This document shows positions 28,537-39,010 of a stretch of DNA of 64,000 nucleotides, piece by piece. Source of the stretch: Pseudomonas reinekei (GTDB taxonomy: Bacteria; Pseudomonadota; Gammaproteobacteria; Pseudomonadales; Pseudomonadaceae); contig NZ_MSTQ01000005.1 in the NCBI RefSeq assembly GCF_001945365.1, positions 186,001 through 250,000 on the forward strand. The letters run 5' to 3'. The notes beneath the pieces were generated by a model. The model made no database searches, had not been told where the DNA came from, and was given only the letters and a program-made list of their open reading frames with translations. The position numbers and the translations under genes are program-made. The number at the start of each line of letters is the position of its first letter. Positions within the stretch are counted from its first letter, which is position 1.

Positions 28537-30206
28537 TACCAGCTCCTGAACTTGGCGGGCGGGTTGTAGAGGCCACCCGACCACTCGACCAGATCGGCCA
28601 CGCTTTTCGCGGCGAGCAGTTCACGGGTGGCATCGGTGCGGCGGATACCAAGGTCTTCGGGCAAGGCGATCAGGCCTTCGCGGCGCATACGCGCAGTGTC
28701 TTTGGGGTTGTGACGCAGGCCGATGGCGGTCACGCCCGCGACGGCAGCAATCATTGCCTGCCGCTCCTCAAGCGAGCGCGCCTTGTACAGATAGGCGATG
28801 CCTTCTTCAGTCAGCAGGTGGGTAACGTCGTCGCCGTAGATCATGATCGGCGCCAGCGGCATACCGCTTTTCTTCGCCACTTCAACGGCGTCCAAGGTTT
28901 CGACAAAGGTTGGTTTGCCACCCTCCTGGAAGGTCTCGACCATTTGCACCACCAGTTTTTTGCCGCGTTCGAGCATCGGTTCGGCGGCGTCGGCGTGGCG
29001 CATATCCAGCCAGGCGGGCGTGCCGTGACGACGACCGCGCGGGTCGTGGCCCATGTTCGGCGCCCCGCCGAAACCGGCCAGCCGCCCGCGGGTCACGGTG
29101 GAAGAATGCCCATCGCCATCGACCTGGAGCGTGGCGCCGATGAACAGATCGACCGCGTACTGCCCAGCCAACTGACTGAACATCCGGTTGGAACGCAGGG
29201 AGCCGTCGCGCCCGGTAAAGAACACATCGGGTCGGGCGGCGATGTAATTTTCCATCCCCAGTTCGGTGCCGAAGCAATGCACGCTTTCAACCCAGCCGCT
29301 TTCGATGGCGGGGATCAACGTCGGGTGCGGATTGAGTGTCCAGTTGCGGCAGATCTTGCCCTTGAGGCCGAGGGATTCACCGTACGTGGGCAAGATCAAC
29401 TCGATGGCGGCCGTGTTGAAACCGATGCCGTGGTTGAGCGACTGCACGTTGTGTTTTTCGTAGATGCCGCGGATCGCCATCATCGCCATCAACACGTGCA
29501 CAGGCTTGATGTGCCGTGGGTCGCGAGTGAACAACGGTTCGATGTAGAACGGCTTGTCGGCCACCACCACAAAATCGACCCACGACGCGGGAATGTCGAC
29601 CCGAGGCAGATCGCTGACGTCGTCCACCAACTGGTTGACCTGAACAATCACGATGCCGTCGCTGAACGCCGCCGGCTCGATCAGCGCCGGGGTGTCTTCG
29701 GTGCTTGGCCCGGTATAGATGTTGCCGGCGCGGTCGGCCATGAATCCGGCCGAGAGCACGACGTTGGGAATCAGGTCCACCACCAGCCGTGCGTAGAGTT
29801 CGATGTAGGTGTGAATCGCGCCGATTTCCAGCAGGCCGTCTTCAAGCAGCTGGCTGATGCGCAGGCTCTGGGTGCCGGCGAAAGAGAAATCGAGCTTGCG
29901 GGCGATGCCGCGTTCGAACAGGTCCAGGTGCTCAGAGCGGCCGACGCTGGGCATGATCATGTGCAGGTCGTGGAGCTTGGCCGGGTCAACCTTGGCCAGG
30001 GACCGGGAAAGGAAATCCGCCTGTTTCTGGTTGTTGCCCTCCAGCACCACGCGATCGCCCGGCAGGATCAACGCCTCGAGCGCCGCGACGATGTTGTCGG
30101 TAGGCAACACCACACCGTCGGCAAGACCTCGCACCTGTTCGAGACGCCGCTGCTTTTCGCTGCGTCGCCGCGTCCAACGCGCGTCGGGGGATATTGTTGT
30201 AGTCAT
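28536..30206 (-). CDS. mdcA: Malonate decarboxylase subunit alpha
   Basis: MdcA, 556 residues, is the acetyl-S-ACP:malonate ACP transferase of the malonate decarboxylase. It exchanges acetate for malonate on MdcC, so each turn consumes malonate and releases acetate. The N-terminus has [20 protein letters not shown] and the C-terminal half has [20 protein letters not shown]. The ATG at 30206, five bases after GGAG, is preferred to the GTG at 30212. It is the first gene of the operon; its ribosome site lies in a potential hairpin and a palindrome lies about 80 bases upstream. Confidence 0.95.
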   Translation of the reverse strand: MTTTISPDARWTRRRSEKQRRLEQVRGLADGVVLPTDNIVAALEALILPGDRVVLEGNNQKQADFLSRSLAKVDPAKLHDLHMIMPSVGRSEHLDLFERGIARKLDFSFAGTQSLRISQLLEDGLLEIGAIHTYIELYARLVVDLIPNVVLSAGFMADRAGNIYTGPSTEDTPALIEPAAFSDGIVIVQVNQLVDDVSDLPRVDIPASWVDFVVVADKPFYIEPLFTRDPRHIKPVHVLMAMMAIRGIYEKHNVQSLNHGIGFNTAAIELILPTYGESLGLKGKICRNWTLNPHPTLIPAIESGWVESVHCFGTELGMENYIAARPDVFFTGRDGSLRSNRMFSQLAGQYAVDLFIGATLQVDGDGHSSTVTRGRLAGFGGAPNMGHDPRGRRHGTPAWLDMRHADAAEPMLERGKKLVVQMVETFQEGGKPTFVETLDAVEVAKKSGMPLAPIMIYGDDVTHLLTEEGIAYLYKARSLEERQAMIAAVAGVTAIGLRHNPKDTARMRREGLIALPEDLGIRRTDATRELLAAKSVADLVEWSGGLYNPPAKFRSW

Positions 30207-30211
30207 GACCA

Positions 30212-30235
30212 CTCCACGGGTTCGCTGTCGTGGAG
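30212..30235 (-). promoter_or_regulatory. Hairpin that can cover the mdcA ribosome site
   Basis: Complementary 7-base arms at 30212-30218 and 30229-30235 flank a 10-base loop. On the minus-strand RNA the 3' arm is CGTGGAG, which contains the GGAG ribosome site of mdcA. It could hold back translation; that is inference only. Confidence 0.4.
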
Positions 30236-30286
30236 CTACCTTAGGAGTGTTGGGTGTGGGGCATCAATCAAGCAGAGTGGTGGATA

Positions 30287-30303
30287 GTTACGGTCACCGT
30301 AAC
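30287..30303. promoter_or_regulatory. LysR-type operator upstream of mdcA (probable MdcR site)
   Basis: GTTACGGTCACCGTAAC is a perfect 17-base palindrome with a single central base. It contains a T-N11-A core (30289 and 30301), the LysR-family signature, and lies 81-97 bases before the mdcA start. The only LysR regulator nearby is MdcR at the other end of the cluster. No strong -10/-35 pair is seen between it and mdcA, which fits an activator-dependent promoter. Confidence 0.7.
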
Positions 30304-30315
30304 GAACAACCCCAA

Positions 30316-30449
30316 TGTAGCGAGGGAGCTCGCTCCCGCTCGGCTGCGACGCAGTCGTCAATCTGCCCCATGAGGTGTCTCTGAAGCAACCCGGTCGCCT
30401 GGATTTAGGGCCGCTCCGCGCCCCAGCGGGAGCAAGCTTCCTCGCCACG
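30316..30449. repeat. REPIN-like element between mdcA and chpC
   Basis: The left unit starts TGTAGCGAGGGAGCTCGC and the right unit (about 30425-30449) ends with CTTCCTCGCCAC in the opposite orientation; about 90 bases lie between them. It resembles the element at 46755 and contains decayed copies of the 771-type arm. With the operator at 30287 it accounts for most of the 251-base gap between mdcA and chpC. Confidence 0.7.
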
Positions 30450-30457
30450 GGGGCCAG

Positions 30458-30925
30458 TCAGGACAACCCGGCAGTCACAAGCAACTCCTCCAGCGCCAGC
30501 AAGTCCGGCACTTTGGCCACTTGATCCGCCACCTGCACCGCCGCTTTTTCCAGTGCACACAGCGGCACGTCGACATAGCTCAATTGACTGTCGAGCTTGT
30601 ATGAGCGTGGAATCCCCTGCACCAGCATCGCAATGAATTTAAGCCCCGGCCGCCCGCCCAGCGCATTGAGAATGACGATCCGCGCCCGCTCGCCAATGAC
30701 GATTTTCTGCCCGCAGGCCGACTCGAAACTGAGCAGTGGAATCTGCCGGTTGCGCCACGTCACCCGGCCCAGATACCACGGCGGCGTGTCCAGATCGAAC
30801 GCCGCAGGCTGGTAGTCAATCAGCTCGGCGACCGCGACGTTGGGCAAGATCAGGTTACGGTCGGCCAGAGGCAGCAACAGGCCGGTAAGGTGGCTGGTGC
30901 GCTGGCTGATCAGCCGCTCAAGCAT
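30458..30925 (-). CDS. chpC: CheW-like adaptor ChpC
   Basis: The 155-residue protein is a single CheW domain (LLPLADRNLILPNVAVAELI, then WYLGRVTWRNRQIPLLSFE). In P. aeruginosa ChpC links extra receptors to the ChpA kinase of the Pil-Chp system. The ATG at 30925 overlaps the end of chpA by 8 bases, so it is translated from the same mRNA. chpB, which separates chpA and chpC in P. aeruginosa, is missing here. Confidence 0.85.
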   Translation of the reverse strand: MLERLISQRTSHLTGLLLPLADRNLILPNVAVAELIDYQPAAFDLDTPPWYLGRVTWRNRQIPLLSFESACGQKIVIGERARIVILNALGGRPGLKFIAMLVQGIPRSYKLDSQLSYVDVPLCALEKAAVQVADQVAKVPDLLALEELLVTAGLS

Positions 30926-33900
30926 GGGTTTTGCTCCATAGGGCAATGCTTTCAAGCAATACCGATTCCTGGTACGGCTTGCCGAGGTAGTCGTTGACGC
31001 CGATGGCCATCGCCCGGTCGCGGTGTTTCTGGCCGGTGCGCGAGGTGATCATGATGATCGGCAAGTGCTGCAAGCGCTCATCGTTGCGCACCTGGGTCGC
31101 CACTTCGAAGCCGTCCATGCGCGGCATTTCGATGTCCAGCAGCATCAGGTCCGGCATGTGTTCTTCCAGCAGCAGCATGGCGTCGACGCCGTCCTTGGCG
31201 GTCAGCACGTTCATGCCGTGACGTTCGAGCAAACGGCTGGTGACCTTGCGCACCGTGACCGAGTCGTCGACCACCATCACCAGTAACGGACGCTGCGGCT
31301 CGGCCTCGACTTCATGACTTCCCGGACGTTGTGGCACCCGGGCCTGCAGGGCGCGGATCGGCGCCAACAGATCCAGAATCAACACCACCCGGCCATCCCC
31401 CAGAATCGTCGCCCCGGACACCCCCTGCACGGCAGCGAATTGCGGCCCAAGGCTCTTCACCACGATCTCGCGGGTGCCGGCCATGGCGTCGACCTGCACC
31501 GCGATGTGCCGATCGTTGCATTGCACCAGCAACACCGGCAGCGGCAGGCCCTGGCCCAGGAGTTTGGGGCGGGGACTGGTTTTCAGCAGCTCGCCCAGAT
31601 AGCACAGTTCGTAGCGTTGCCCGGCGTACTCGTAGGTGGGCGGATCGAGACGGAAATGCCCTTCGAGCTCGTTGGGCAAGACGCGGACGATGCCGTCGAT
31701 GGTGTTCAGCGGGATCGCATATTGATCTTCAGCGCATTGCACCATCAGCGCGCGGTTGACCGACACCGTGAATGGCAGGCGAATGCGGAAATGCACACCC
31801 TGCCCCGGCACCGAATCGATGCTCATGGTGCCGCCCAGTTGCCGCACCTCTTCGTGCACCACGTCCATGCCGACACCACGACCGGAAATCTGGGTGATTT
31901 TCTCAGCCGTGGAAAACCCCGGTTGCAGGATAAATTGCAGGACGTCGCGGTCGCTGATGTCGCTGTCCGGATCGAGCAGGCCGCGCTTGATCGCCTTGCG
32001 CCGCACCGCGTCCAGCGGCACACCGGCACCGTCGTCACGAATATCGAAAATGATGTCTCCGCCTTCGCGCAACAAGTCCAGAGTGATTCGCCCTTGCGCC
32101 GGTTTCCCCGCCGCGACACGCACTTCGGCGGATTCAAGGCCATGGTCCACGGCATTGCGCAGCATGTGTTCGAGCGGTGCGGCCATGCGCTCAAGCACGT
32201 TGCGATCCATCTCGCCTTCGGCGTTGCCGACGATGAACTCGACGTCCTTGCCCAACTCGCCGGCCACCTGACGGACAATGCGCTTCAAGCGCGGCAGCAT
32301 CCGCTCGAACGGAACCATGCGCGTGCGCATCAGGCCTTCCTGCAACTCGGTGTTGATGCGGCCCTGCTGTTGCAGCAGGTTTTGCGCATCATGGTTGCGC
32401 CGGTCGAGGGTTTCCTTGAGATCCAGCAAGTCAGAGGCGGACTCGAACAGTGCCCGCGACAGTTGCTGCAATTGCGAGTGACGGTCCATCTCCAGCGGGT
32501 CGAATTCTTCGTAGCCCTGGCGTTCGCCGTCGACTTGCTGACGGCTGAGGATCCGGCCCTGGGTTTCGGTGTCGAGGCGGCGCAATTGATCACGCATCCG
32601 CTCGATGGTGGTTTCCATTTCGTTGAGCGCTATCTGCGCATCGCTGACCTGCTGTTCGATCCGGCCACGGAAAATCGAGGTTTCGCCGGCCAGGTTGACC
32701 AGGTCGTCGAGCAGTTCTGCCGAGACCTTGACCATGTCCGCGCCAGCATCGGGCGGCAGCACTGGCGCTTCGGTTTTTGCAGCAGGCAGAGCGACCGGTG
32801 CGGGGGGCTCAGGCACGGCCGGATGGCTGAAGTTCTTGATCGCGTCCAGCAGTCGGTCGGCGGGCGGCAGCGGCTCACCGGCACGGGCGGCATCCAGCAT
32901 TTGCGCCAGCCGGTCGTGGCTGCGCTGCAGCAATTCAAACAACGCCCCGGTGGGTTTCAGGTCGCCGCTCGCCACGCCTTCGTAAAGAAACTCCAGCTCA
33001 TGGGCCAAGTCACCGATCGGCGCGATTTCGACCATGCGCGCACCGCCCTTGAGGGTGTGCAAGTCGCGCAGCAGGGTTTCCACTTCCTGACGATTCGAAG
33101 GCTCAGCCTGCCAGCGCACCAGTGCCGCGCTGGAGCTTTCGATGATGTCGAAACCTTCCTCGAGGAAGATGTCCAGCAGTTCGCTGTCGTGATGGGCAGA
33201 GTCGTTGCTGGCCGCAGGTTCGATCACCTCGGCGTGAGCGGCATGACCTTGGCGGAACGCGCGAATCGCCTCGATCAACTCCCCCGGGTCGCCCAGTGCT
33301 TGATGGTTCTGCAATTGCTCAAGCAGTTGCGCCAAGCGGTCATGACTGTTTTGCAGCAATTGCACCAGCACATCGCTGTGGCTGTAGCGGCGATCCACCA
33401 ACCCTTCGTAAAGGCTTTCCAGCTCATGGGCCAGGTCACCGACCGGTTCGACCTCGGCCATCCGTGCGCCGCCCTTGAGGGTGTGCAAGTCGCGTTGCAG
33501 CGATGACAGCGGTGCGGCGTTTTGCGGGTCGTTCAGCCATCGCTGCAAGGCTTGGTTCGCGCTGTCGAGGATGTCCACCGCCTCTTCGAGGAAGATGGAG
33601 ACAATTTCGTCGTCCAGCGCCACTGTGGTCGGTGCCAGGTCTGCCAAAGTGCTCTGTGCCAGTTCGGCGGTGGCATCGGACAAGTCGCGAATGCTCAAGG
33701 TGCGGCTGCCGTCACTGCGAATCAGGCCCATGGCCGATGGATCGAGGCTCTGGTCGAGCAAGGCGTGCAAGGCGCGAATCCGCTCCGGCTGCGGGCTCAC
33801 TTCCTGGCCGGCGGCCAGTTCATCGAGCATGTTGATCAACGCTTCGTGGGCACTTTGCGCCTCGTGAAAAAACGTCTCGCTGACCGCCAGACTGCTTTCT

Positions 33901-36851
33901 TCCACCGCGCCATAAAGATCAAGCAACGCCTCGCAGAGTTCGTCCACCGGATGCAGGTCAGCCAGGTGCGCGCCTTCGCCGAGGGTGGTCAACTCGTCCA
34001 GCAGCGCGCTGAGTTCCTGGCGTTCGCCGGGATGATGCTGCCAGCGCTGCAACAGGCTTTCAGCATCCAGGAGGATGTCCATGCCCTGGGCCAGGAAGTT
34101 GTTGATCAGCTGCGGATCACGCTTGATCCGCAGCCCGGCGCTCGGCGCATTCGAGAGGTTTTGCAGACGCTCGGCCAGCATCGCCTGAGCCCGCTCGATC
34201 AATGCTTTGGCGTTTGGAATTTCCCCCAGCGGATCAGTTCTCAGTTGACGCAAACCCAGTCGGAACAAGCCTTCGGCTTCGAGCAACAGGTCGACTTCAT
34301 CCAGATCCAGCGCCACCTGATGCGCCTTGTACTCGCGCGCCAGTTGATCCAGCGGCGCGGCCAGTTCGGCTATCGGCAACACCCCCGCCATCGACGCGCT
34401 GCCCTTGAGGGTATGCAAGGCTCGCTGCAACTCGTCACTGGCTGGGAGCGGCAGGTGCTCGGCTGCCTGATCCAGATAGCGATTGAGACTGCTCAAATGG
34501 CTTTCGGCTTCTTTGCGAAAGATCTCCAGCAACAGCGGGTCGAGGGCCGAGACGTCCTGGGTGTCTTCGTCGCTGGCCGGTTCCTCCCCCTTGGCCAAGG
34601 CATGGGCACGCGCGGCCAATTGGTCGACATCGTAGCGCTGACGCTGCGCATTGGCGGCGTATTCGGCCACCAGTTCCGGCAACAGGTTGAGCACATCGCC
34701 GAGCAATTGCTGCACCGTGGCACCAGGCTCAACACTGTGTTCGAGCACACGGTTGAGCAGGTTTTCCATCGCCCAGGCCAGTTCGCCCAAGACCAATGCG
34801 CGAACCATGCGACCACTGCCCTTGAGGGTATGAAATGCCCGGCGCAATTCACTCAGAGCCGAACGGTTGTCGGGGTTGATCGACCAGCGCGGCAGGTATT
34901 CGCGAAGCACTTCCAGGACTTCATCGGTTTCTTCGAGGAAGACTTCCCGCAACTCATCGTCCACCGGTTCTTCGCCAGACGGCGGCGGCAACAGGCTGCC
35001 GGGGGTACTGAGGGCGGGCGGGTTAAGGGCCGACACCGGGCTGGCCAGCACATCGGCGAGGGTCTGGACGATGGCCGGCGCATCCCGCTCCTGGCGTTGT
35101 TGCATGAGCTGCGCTTCGCCGGGGCTCAGCACATCGTCAAGCACCGGCACCTGCTGCTCACTGGAATGTTCATTAGGATAGAAACCGAGCGATGCCAGGC
35201 TTTTTTCCGCGATGTCGAGCAGCTGTTCGCCAAGCGCTTGCGGATCATCGCTCAGGCGTTCCAGATAGTATTCGAGACTGGTGATGACGTCGGCCAGGCT
35301 ATCGAGCTTTTGCCAGCCCGGCTGTCCCGGATCAAGCAGCAGGTGTTCGCGGATGAAGTGATTGCAGGTTTCGATCAGGCTCGCCGCCCGGCTCAACGGA
35401 ATCATCGCCAACGCGCCACGCACCTGGGTCAGCAGCGCCGGCAGAGGTTGTAAGTGCTGACGGTCCCAGTCGGCGTCGATGTAGTCGACGATCATGTCCT
35501 TGGCCTGTTGCAGGCAGATGCGGGCTTCCTTGATCACGATCTGGTGGATCTGCGTCAGGTCGGTGGTCGGCAGGCGGCTGTCTTCCTGGCTTTCGGGCTC
35601 CACCGTGCCGACCATGCCGGCCAGCGTGGCTTCCACATAAAGCAAGGCGCCGGCGACATCCATGAGGATCGCATCGTCAGGTTCGCGCTGGCCCTGGGCG
35701 AGGCTCAGCACCACCGCCAGTTGATCAATGATGACCTTGCGCGGCTGCCCAAACCCCAGCACCGCCAGGGTATCGGCGATTTGCCGCAAGGGTGCCAACA
35801 GGCTTTCGAGATCGGAGGCGTGTTGCCGGTCGCTGCGCACGAACAGATCAAGGCGCTCCTTGACCCGCACCAGTTCTTCGCACAACGCGGCCAATACCGA
35901 ACGCATCGCATCGCGGTCGGGACCGGCCAGCCGTGCGCGTTCTTCATCGACCATCGCGCTGTCGGGCAGCGCGTCGTCCAGTCCGTAGCGATCTTTCATG
36001 GTCAGCATCTGCCCGGTGGGGTGTTCGGCCTTGGCAATGTAGAACAGCAAACTCTTGAACAACTCGGCGGGCGGTGGCTGATTGACGCCGTGCATGCCCT
36101 GTTCGAGCAGGCGCTTGAGTTCTTTGTCGGCCTGCTTGAACAGGCTGCGCAAGGCCGGACTGTTGGCGATGGCACCACCGCGCATGCCTTCGACCAGTGC
36201 CGAAGTGACCTGCCACAGCGGGCTCAGCGGCGCGTTACCGCACAAGCTTTCGAGACGGCTGAAGACTTTGGCCAGATAACCGAGATGGGTGTCGTCATCC
36301 TGCTCGCGCAACAGACCGACCAGCGCCATCTGCAACATCTGCCGCAACTTGCGCAGCACGCTTGGCAATTCAGCCGGTTCCAGCAGTGCCAGGGTGTCTT
36401 CAGACAGGGGCGGCAGGTCTGGCAACTGCGGGCTGAACAGACTGGTTTCCGACAACAGACTCTCGCCCCGGGCACTGCGCAAATCATTGATCAACGGCAG
36501 CACCACTAAAGGCAAATCACGGCGGGCGCCTTGCACGCGGTCCAGGTAAATCGGCAGTTGCCCCAGTGCCTGCAGCATCAGGTGCAGCGCTTCGTCGAGA
36601 TGACTGACGCGACCCTCTTGCAATGCAATGACCAGTTGCTCCATTTCTTCGGCGAGCAGGGCCGCGCCGTAGAATTCGACCATCTGCAGACTGCCATGCA
36701 CCTGGTGGATGCACGCCAGGCATTCGCTCAGGGCGTGTGTCGCCTGCGGGTCATCAAGCCGGGTTTCGATCGCGTGATGAGCCTGCTTCAGCGTTTCGGC
36801 AATTTCGCCTTTGACCCACTCGAGGGCCACGTAGTCGTGCCGATCACCCAT
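30918..36851 (-). CDS. chpA: Hybrid chemotaxis kinase ChpA, multiple phosphotransfer domains
   Basis: ChpA is the central kinase of the type IV pilus chemosensory system. In the 1,977-residue protein, histidine phosphotransfer motifs are visible near residues 47 (HQVHGSLQM), 672 (HTLKGSGRM), 810 (HTLKGSASM), 1121 and 1264 (both HTLKGGARM), with degenerate units between. The CheA kinase core has NAVDHGLE (about 1564), DDGAGVP (about 1607) and GRGVGMDVV (about 1660), then a CheW domain and a C-terminal receiver with its Asp near 1905. P. aeruginosa ChpA, about 2,480 residues as recalled, is longer. The ATG at 36851 after GGAG is preferred to a GTG at 36905 that overlaps pilJ. Confidence 0.94.
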   Translation of the reverse strand: MGDRHDYVALEWVKGEIAETLKQAHHAIETRLDDPQATHALSECLACIHQVHGSLQMVEFYGAALLAEEMEQLVIALQEGRVSHLDEALHLMLQALGQLPIYLDRVQGARRDLPLVVLPLINDLRSARGESLLSETSLFSPQLPDLPPLSEDTLALLEPAELPSVLRKLRQMLQMALVGLLREQDDDTHLGYLAKVFSRLESLCGNAPLSPLWQVTSALVEGMRGGAIANSPALRSLFKQADKELKRLLEQGMHGVNQPPPAELFKSLLFYIAKAEHPTGQMLTMKDRYGLDDALPDSAMVDEERARLAGPDRDAMRSVLAALCEELVRVKERLDLFVRSDRQHASDLESLLAPLRQIADTLAVLGFGQPRKVIIDQLAVVLSLAQGQREPDDAILMDVAGALLYVEATLAGMVGTVEPESQEDSRLPTTDLTQIHQIVIKEARICLQQAKDMIVDYIDADWDRQHLQPLPALLTQVRGALAMIPLSRAASLIETCNHFIREHLLLDPGQPGWQKLDSLADVITSLEYYLERLSDDPQALGEQLLDIAEKSLASLGFYPNEHSSEQQVPVLDDVLSPGEAQLMQQRQERDAPAIVQTLADVLASPVSALNPPALSTPGSLLPPPSGEEPVDDELREVFLEETDEVLEVLREYLPRWSINPDNRSALSELRRAFHTLKGSGRMVRALVLGELAWAMENLLNRVLEHSVEPGATVQQLLGDVLNLLPELVAEYAANAQRQRYDVDQLAARAHALAKGEEPASDEDTQDVSALDPLLLEIFRKEAESHLSSLNRYLDQAAEHLPLPASDELQRALHTLKGSASMAGVLPIAELAAPLDQLAREYKAHQVALDLDEVDLLLEAEGLFRLGLRQLRTDPLGEIPNAKALIERAQAMLAERLQNLSNAPSAGLRIKRDPQLINNFLAQGMDILLDAESLLQRWQHHPGERQELSALLDELTTLGEGAHLADLHPVDELCEALLDLYGAVEESSLAVSETFFHEAQSAHEALINMLDELAAGQEVSPQPERIRALHALLDQSLDPSAMGLIRSDGSRTLSIRDLSDATAELAQSTLADLAPTTVALDDEIVSIFLEEAVDILDSANQALQRWLNDPQNAAPLSSLQRDLHTLKGGARMAEVEPVGDLAHELESLYEGLVDRRYSHSDVLVQLLQNSHDRLAQLLEQLQNHQALGDPGELIEAIRAFRQGHAAHAEVIEPAASNDSAHHDSELLDIFLEEGFDIIESSSAALVRWQAEPSNRQEVETLLRDLHTLKGGARMVEIAPIGDLAHELEFLYEGVASGDLKPTGALFELLQRSHDRLAQMLDAARAGEPLPPADRLLDAIKNFSHPAVPEPPAPVALPAAKTEAPVLPPDAGADMVKVSAELLDDLVNLAGETSIFRGRIEQQVSDAQIALNEMETTIERMRDQLRRLDTETQGRILSRQQVDGERQGYEEFDPLEMDRHSQLQQLSRALFESASDLLDLKETLDRRNHDAQNLLQQQGRINTELQEGLMRTRMVPFERMLPRLKRIVRQVAGELGKDVEFIVGNAEGEMDRNVLERMAAPLEHMLRNAVDHGLESAEVRVAAGKPAQGRITLDLLREGGDIIFDIRDDGAGVPLDAVRRKAIKRGLLDPDSDISDRDVLQFILQPGFSTAEKITQISGRGVGMDVVHEEVRQLGGTMSIDSVPGQGVHFRIRLPFTVSVNRALMVQCAEDQYAIPLNTIDGIVRVLPNELEGHFRLDPPTYEYAGQRYELCYLGELLKTSPRPKLLGQGLPLPVLLVQCNDRHIAVQVDAMAGTREIVVKSLGPQFAAVQGVSGATILGDGRVVLILDLLAPIRALQARVPQRPGSHEVEAEPQRPLLVMVVDDSVTVRKVTSRLLERHGMNVLTAKDGVDAMLLLEEHMPDLMLLDIEMPRMDGFEVATQVRNDERLQHLPIIMITSRTGQKHRDRAMAIGVNDYLGKPYQESVLLESIALWSKTHA

Positions 36852-36901
36852 AACCACTCCAGTCACCACTTCTTTCAAGATGCCCTGCCCCTTGGGCCGG
36901 T

Positions 36902-38962
36902 TCACGCTTTGTCCGCCACCTGCGCCCTGGTGGCGGGCAAGGTGAACCCGGACACCGAGCGCCGCAACTGGCTGGCCATTTTCGCCAGGTTGCCGATGCT
37001 CTCGGCCGTGGCGGTAGAACCGGACGAGGTCTGCGTGGTGATCTGCTGGATCACGTTCATCGTCAGGGAAATCTGACCGGCAGACGACGTCTGTTGTTGT
37101 GCCGCGTTGGAAATACTCTGGATCAGTGCCGCCAGGGTTTTCGAGACCCCTTCGATTTCTTCCAGGGCCACACCGGCATCCTGCGCCAGACGGGCACCAC
37201 GCACCACTTCGGTGGTGGTCTGCTCCATGGAAATCACCGCTTCATTGGTGTCGGTCTGAATCGCCCGCACCAGGGTTTCAATCTGGCGTGTGGCCGCCGA
37301 TGAGCGTTCGGCCAGGCGCTGCACCTCGTCCGCGACCACTGCGAAACCGCGCCCGGCATCACCGGCCATGGACGCCTGGATCGCCGCGTTGAGCGCGAGG
37401 ATGTTGGTCTGGTCGGCAATGTCATCGATCAGGCTGACGATGTCGCCGATTTCCTGGGACGACTCGCCCAGGCGTTTGATCCGCTTGGCGGTGTCCTGGA
37501 TCTGTTCACGGATGTTGTCCATGCCGTGGATGGTGTTGTGCACCACCTCGTTGCCCTTGTTGGCGATTTCCACCGAACGCTCGGCCACCGCCGAAGATTC
37601 AGCGGCGTTGGCCGACACCTGATCGATGGACTGGGCCATGTCGTTGATCGCGGTGGACGCTTCGGAAATCTGCTGCGCCTGATGCTCGGAAGCCTGCGCC
37701 AGGTGCATGGCGGTGGCCTGGGTTTCCTGTACGGCGGCGGCGACCTGTCCGGCAGTGAGGTTGATCGTGGCCACCAGATCACGCAGCTGGTCCACGGAAT
37801 AGTTGATCGAGTCGGCGATGGTGCCGGTGAAATCCTCAGTCACCGAAGCGCTCACGGTCAGGTCGCCGTCGGCCAGGTCCTCGATCTCATCGAGCAAACG
37901 CATGATCGCGTTCTGGTTACGTTCGTTTTTCTCGGCGGTTTCCCGCAGCTGCCGATTGGTTTCCCGCACCATCACCAGGCCGATGAGGATGATCGACATC
38001 AGTGCCGCCAGGCCCAGTACATAGCCGCCGATGGTATCGGTGTCGCGCCCACCGGCGAGGTTTTCGAAACCGCTGGCCAGGTGCGAAGCTTCATCGAGCA
38101 GGGTTTGCGACAGGCTGAAAATATGGGTGGCCGACTCTCTGACCTTGAACAGTTCGGGCGAGGTTTCGAGGATTTCATCGACGGAACCGGAGACAAATTC
38201 GAACAGCTCGGAAATCTCGATCAGCCGCGCGCGCGCATCACGGTCCTCGACCTGACTGACTTTCAGCGCCGGGTTGCCCTGGAGCATGCCATTGAGCACC
38301 TGGCCGAAACGCGCGGCATCGCGACCGAACGCGTCGGCCGCCTGCTGCGAATTTTCATCGCCCGACAGCACCGTGTTGACGGCGCCGAGAATTCGCTCGG
38401 CCAGCAACGATTGACGCTGGGCCATCGCCACCTGTGCCGCAGGCGCGCCGCGCTGCAGGAGAATTTCCACCACTTTCTCGTACTCGACCTGCAACTGCGG
38501 GACGGTTTCGGCCAGCGTCGCGGCGACCTGATGCAGTGACAGCACGGTCTGTTCGCTCGAGAGAATGGCATCGGTGTTTTTCAGCAGGCGTTCCCAGTCC
38601 AGCTGCACGGCGCGCATTTCCGGGCGCACGGTAGCCGGTGCAGGAGGCAGGCCGGTGGACGGGTCGCCTTTCTTCAGATAGCCCCAGCGCTGGGCAAAAT
38701 CGTTGCGCGCATCGCTGAGCAACTTGAATGCCGCAGCCTTGCCGGCGGCGGCTTCGGTGGCGTTCTTGGCAATGCGCTGGGACAGCACGCGCAGCTCACC
38801 GGCGTGGCCGATGTACTGTTTGTCGTAGGTGGCCTGGGTGTTGAGGTACGCGAAGTTGGCGAACAACAGCATGATGAAGATGATCAGTGCGATGAACAGC
38901 ACGATGATCTGCGACCGACTGCGCGACCCTTCCATTGGCTTGCCTGTTTTTGCTTTTATCAT
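36902..38962 (-). CDS. pilJ: Type IV pilus methyl-accepting chemotaxis protein PilJ
   Basis: The 686-residue receptor has two membrane helices (about 20-37 and 320-340) around a periplasmic PilJ-type sensor. A HAMP-like region (about 340-395) and a signalling domain follow, with the hairpin [20 protein letters not shown]. It passes pilus or surface signals through PilI/ChpC to ChpA. The ATG at 38962 gives a length close to the 682 residues recalled for P. aeruginosa PilJ. No PilK methyltransferase gene follows. A REPIN separates it from pilI. Confidence 0.95.
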   Translation of the reverse strand: MIKAKTGKPMEGSRSRSQIIVLFIALIIFIMLLFANFAYLNTQATYDKQYIGHAGELRVLSQRIAKNATEAAAGKAAAFKLLSDARNDFAQRWGYLKKGDPSTGLPPAPATVRPEMRAVQLDWERLLKNTDAILSSEQTVLSLHQVAATLAETVPQLQVEYEKVVEILLQRGAPAAQVAMAQRQSLLAERILGAVNTVLSGDENSQQAADAFGRDAARFGQVLNGMLQGNPALKVSQVEDRDARARLIEISELFEFVSGSVDEILETSPELFKVRESATHIFSLSQTLLDEASHLASGFENLAGGRDTDTIGGYVLGLAALMSIILIGLVMVRETNRQLRETAEKNERNQNAIMRLLDEIEDLADGDLTVSASVTEDFTGTIADSINYSVDQLRDLVATINLTAGQVAAAVQETQATAMHLAQASEHQAQQISEASTAINDMAQSIDQVSANAAESSAVAERSVEIANKGNEVVHNTIHGMDNIREQIQDTAKRIKRLGESSQEIGDIVSLIDDIADQTNILALNAAIQASMAGDAGRGFAVVADEVQRLAERSSAATRQIETLVRAIQTDTNEAVISMEQTTTEVVRGARLAQDAGVALEEIEGVSKTLAALIQSISNAAQQQTSSAGQISLTMNVIQQITTQTSSGSTATAESIGNLAKMASQLRRSVSGFTLPATRAQVADKA

Positions 38963-39010
38963 CGGTCTTCGCCTGTTAAACCACACCATTCAGCATTACC
39001 GAAGAACCAC

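Noticed and set aside
33522..35453. Long plus-strand open frames opposite chpA
   Set aside because: Codon-position bias of the high-GC kinase gene leaves the opposite frames open; the products show no domains.
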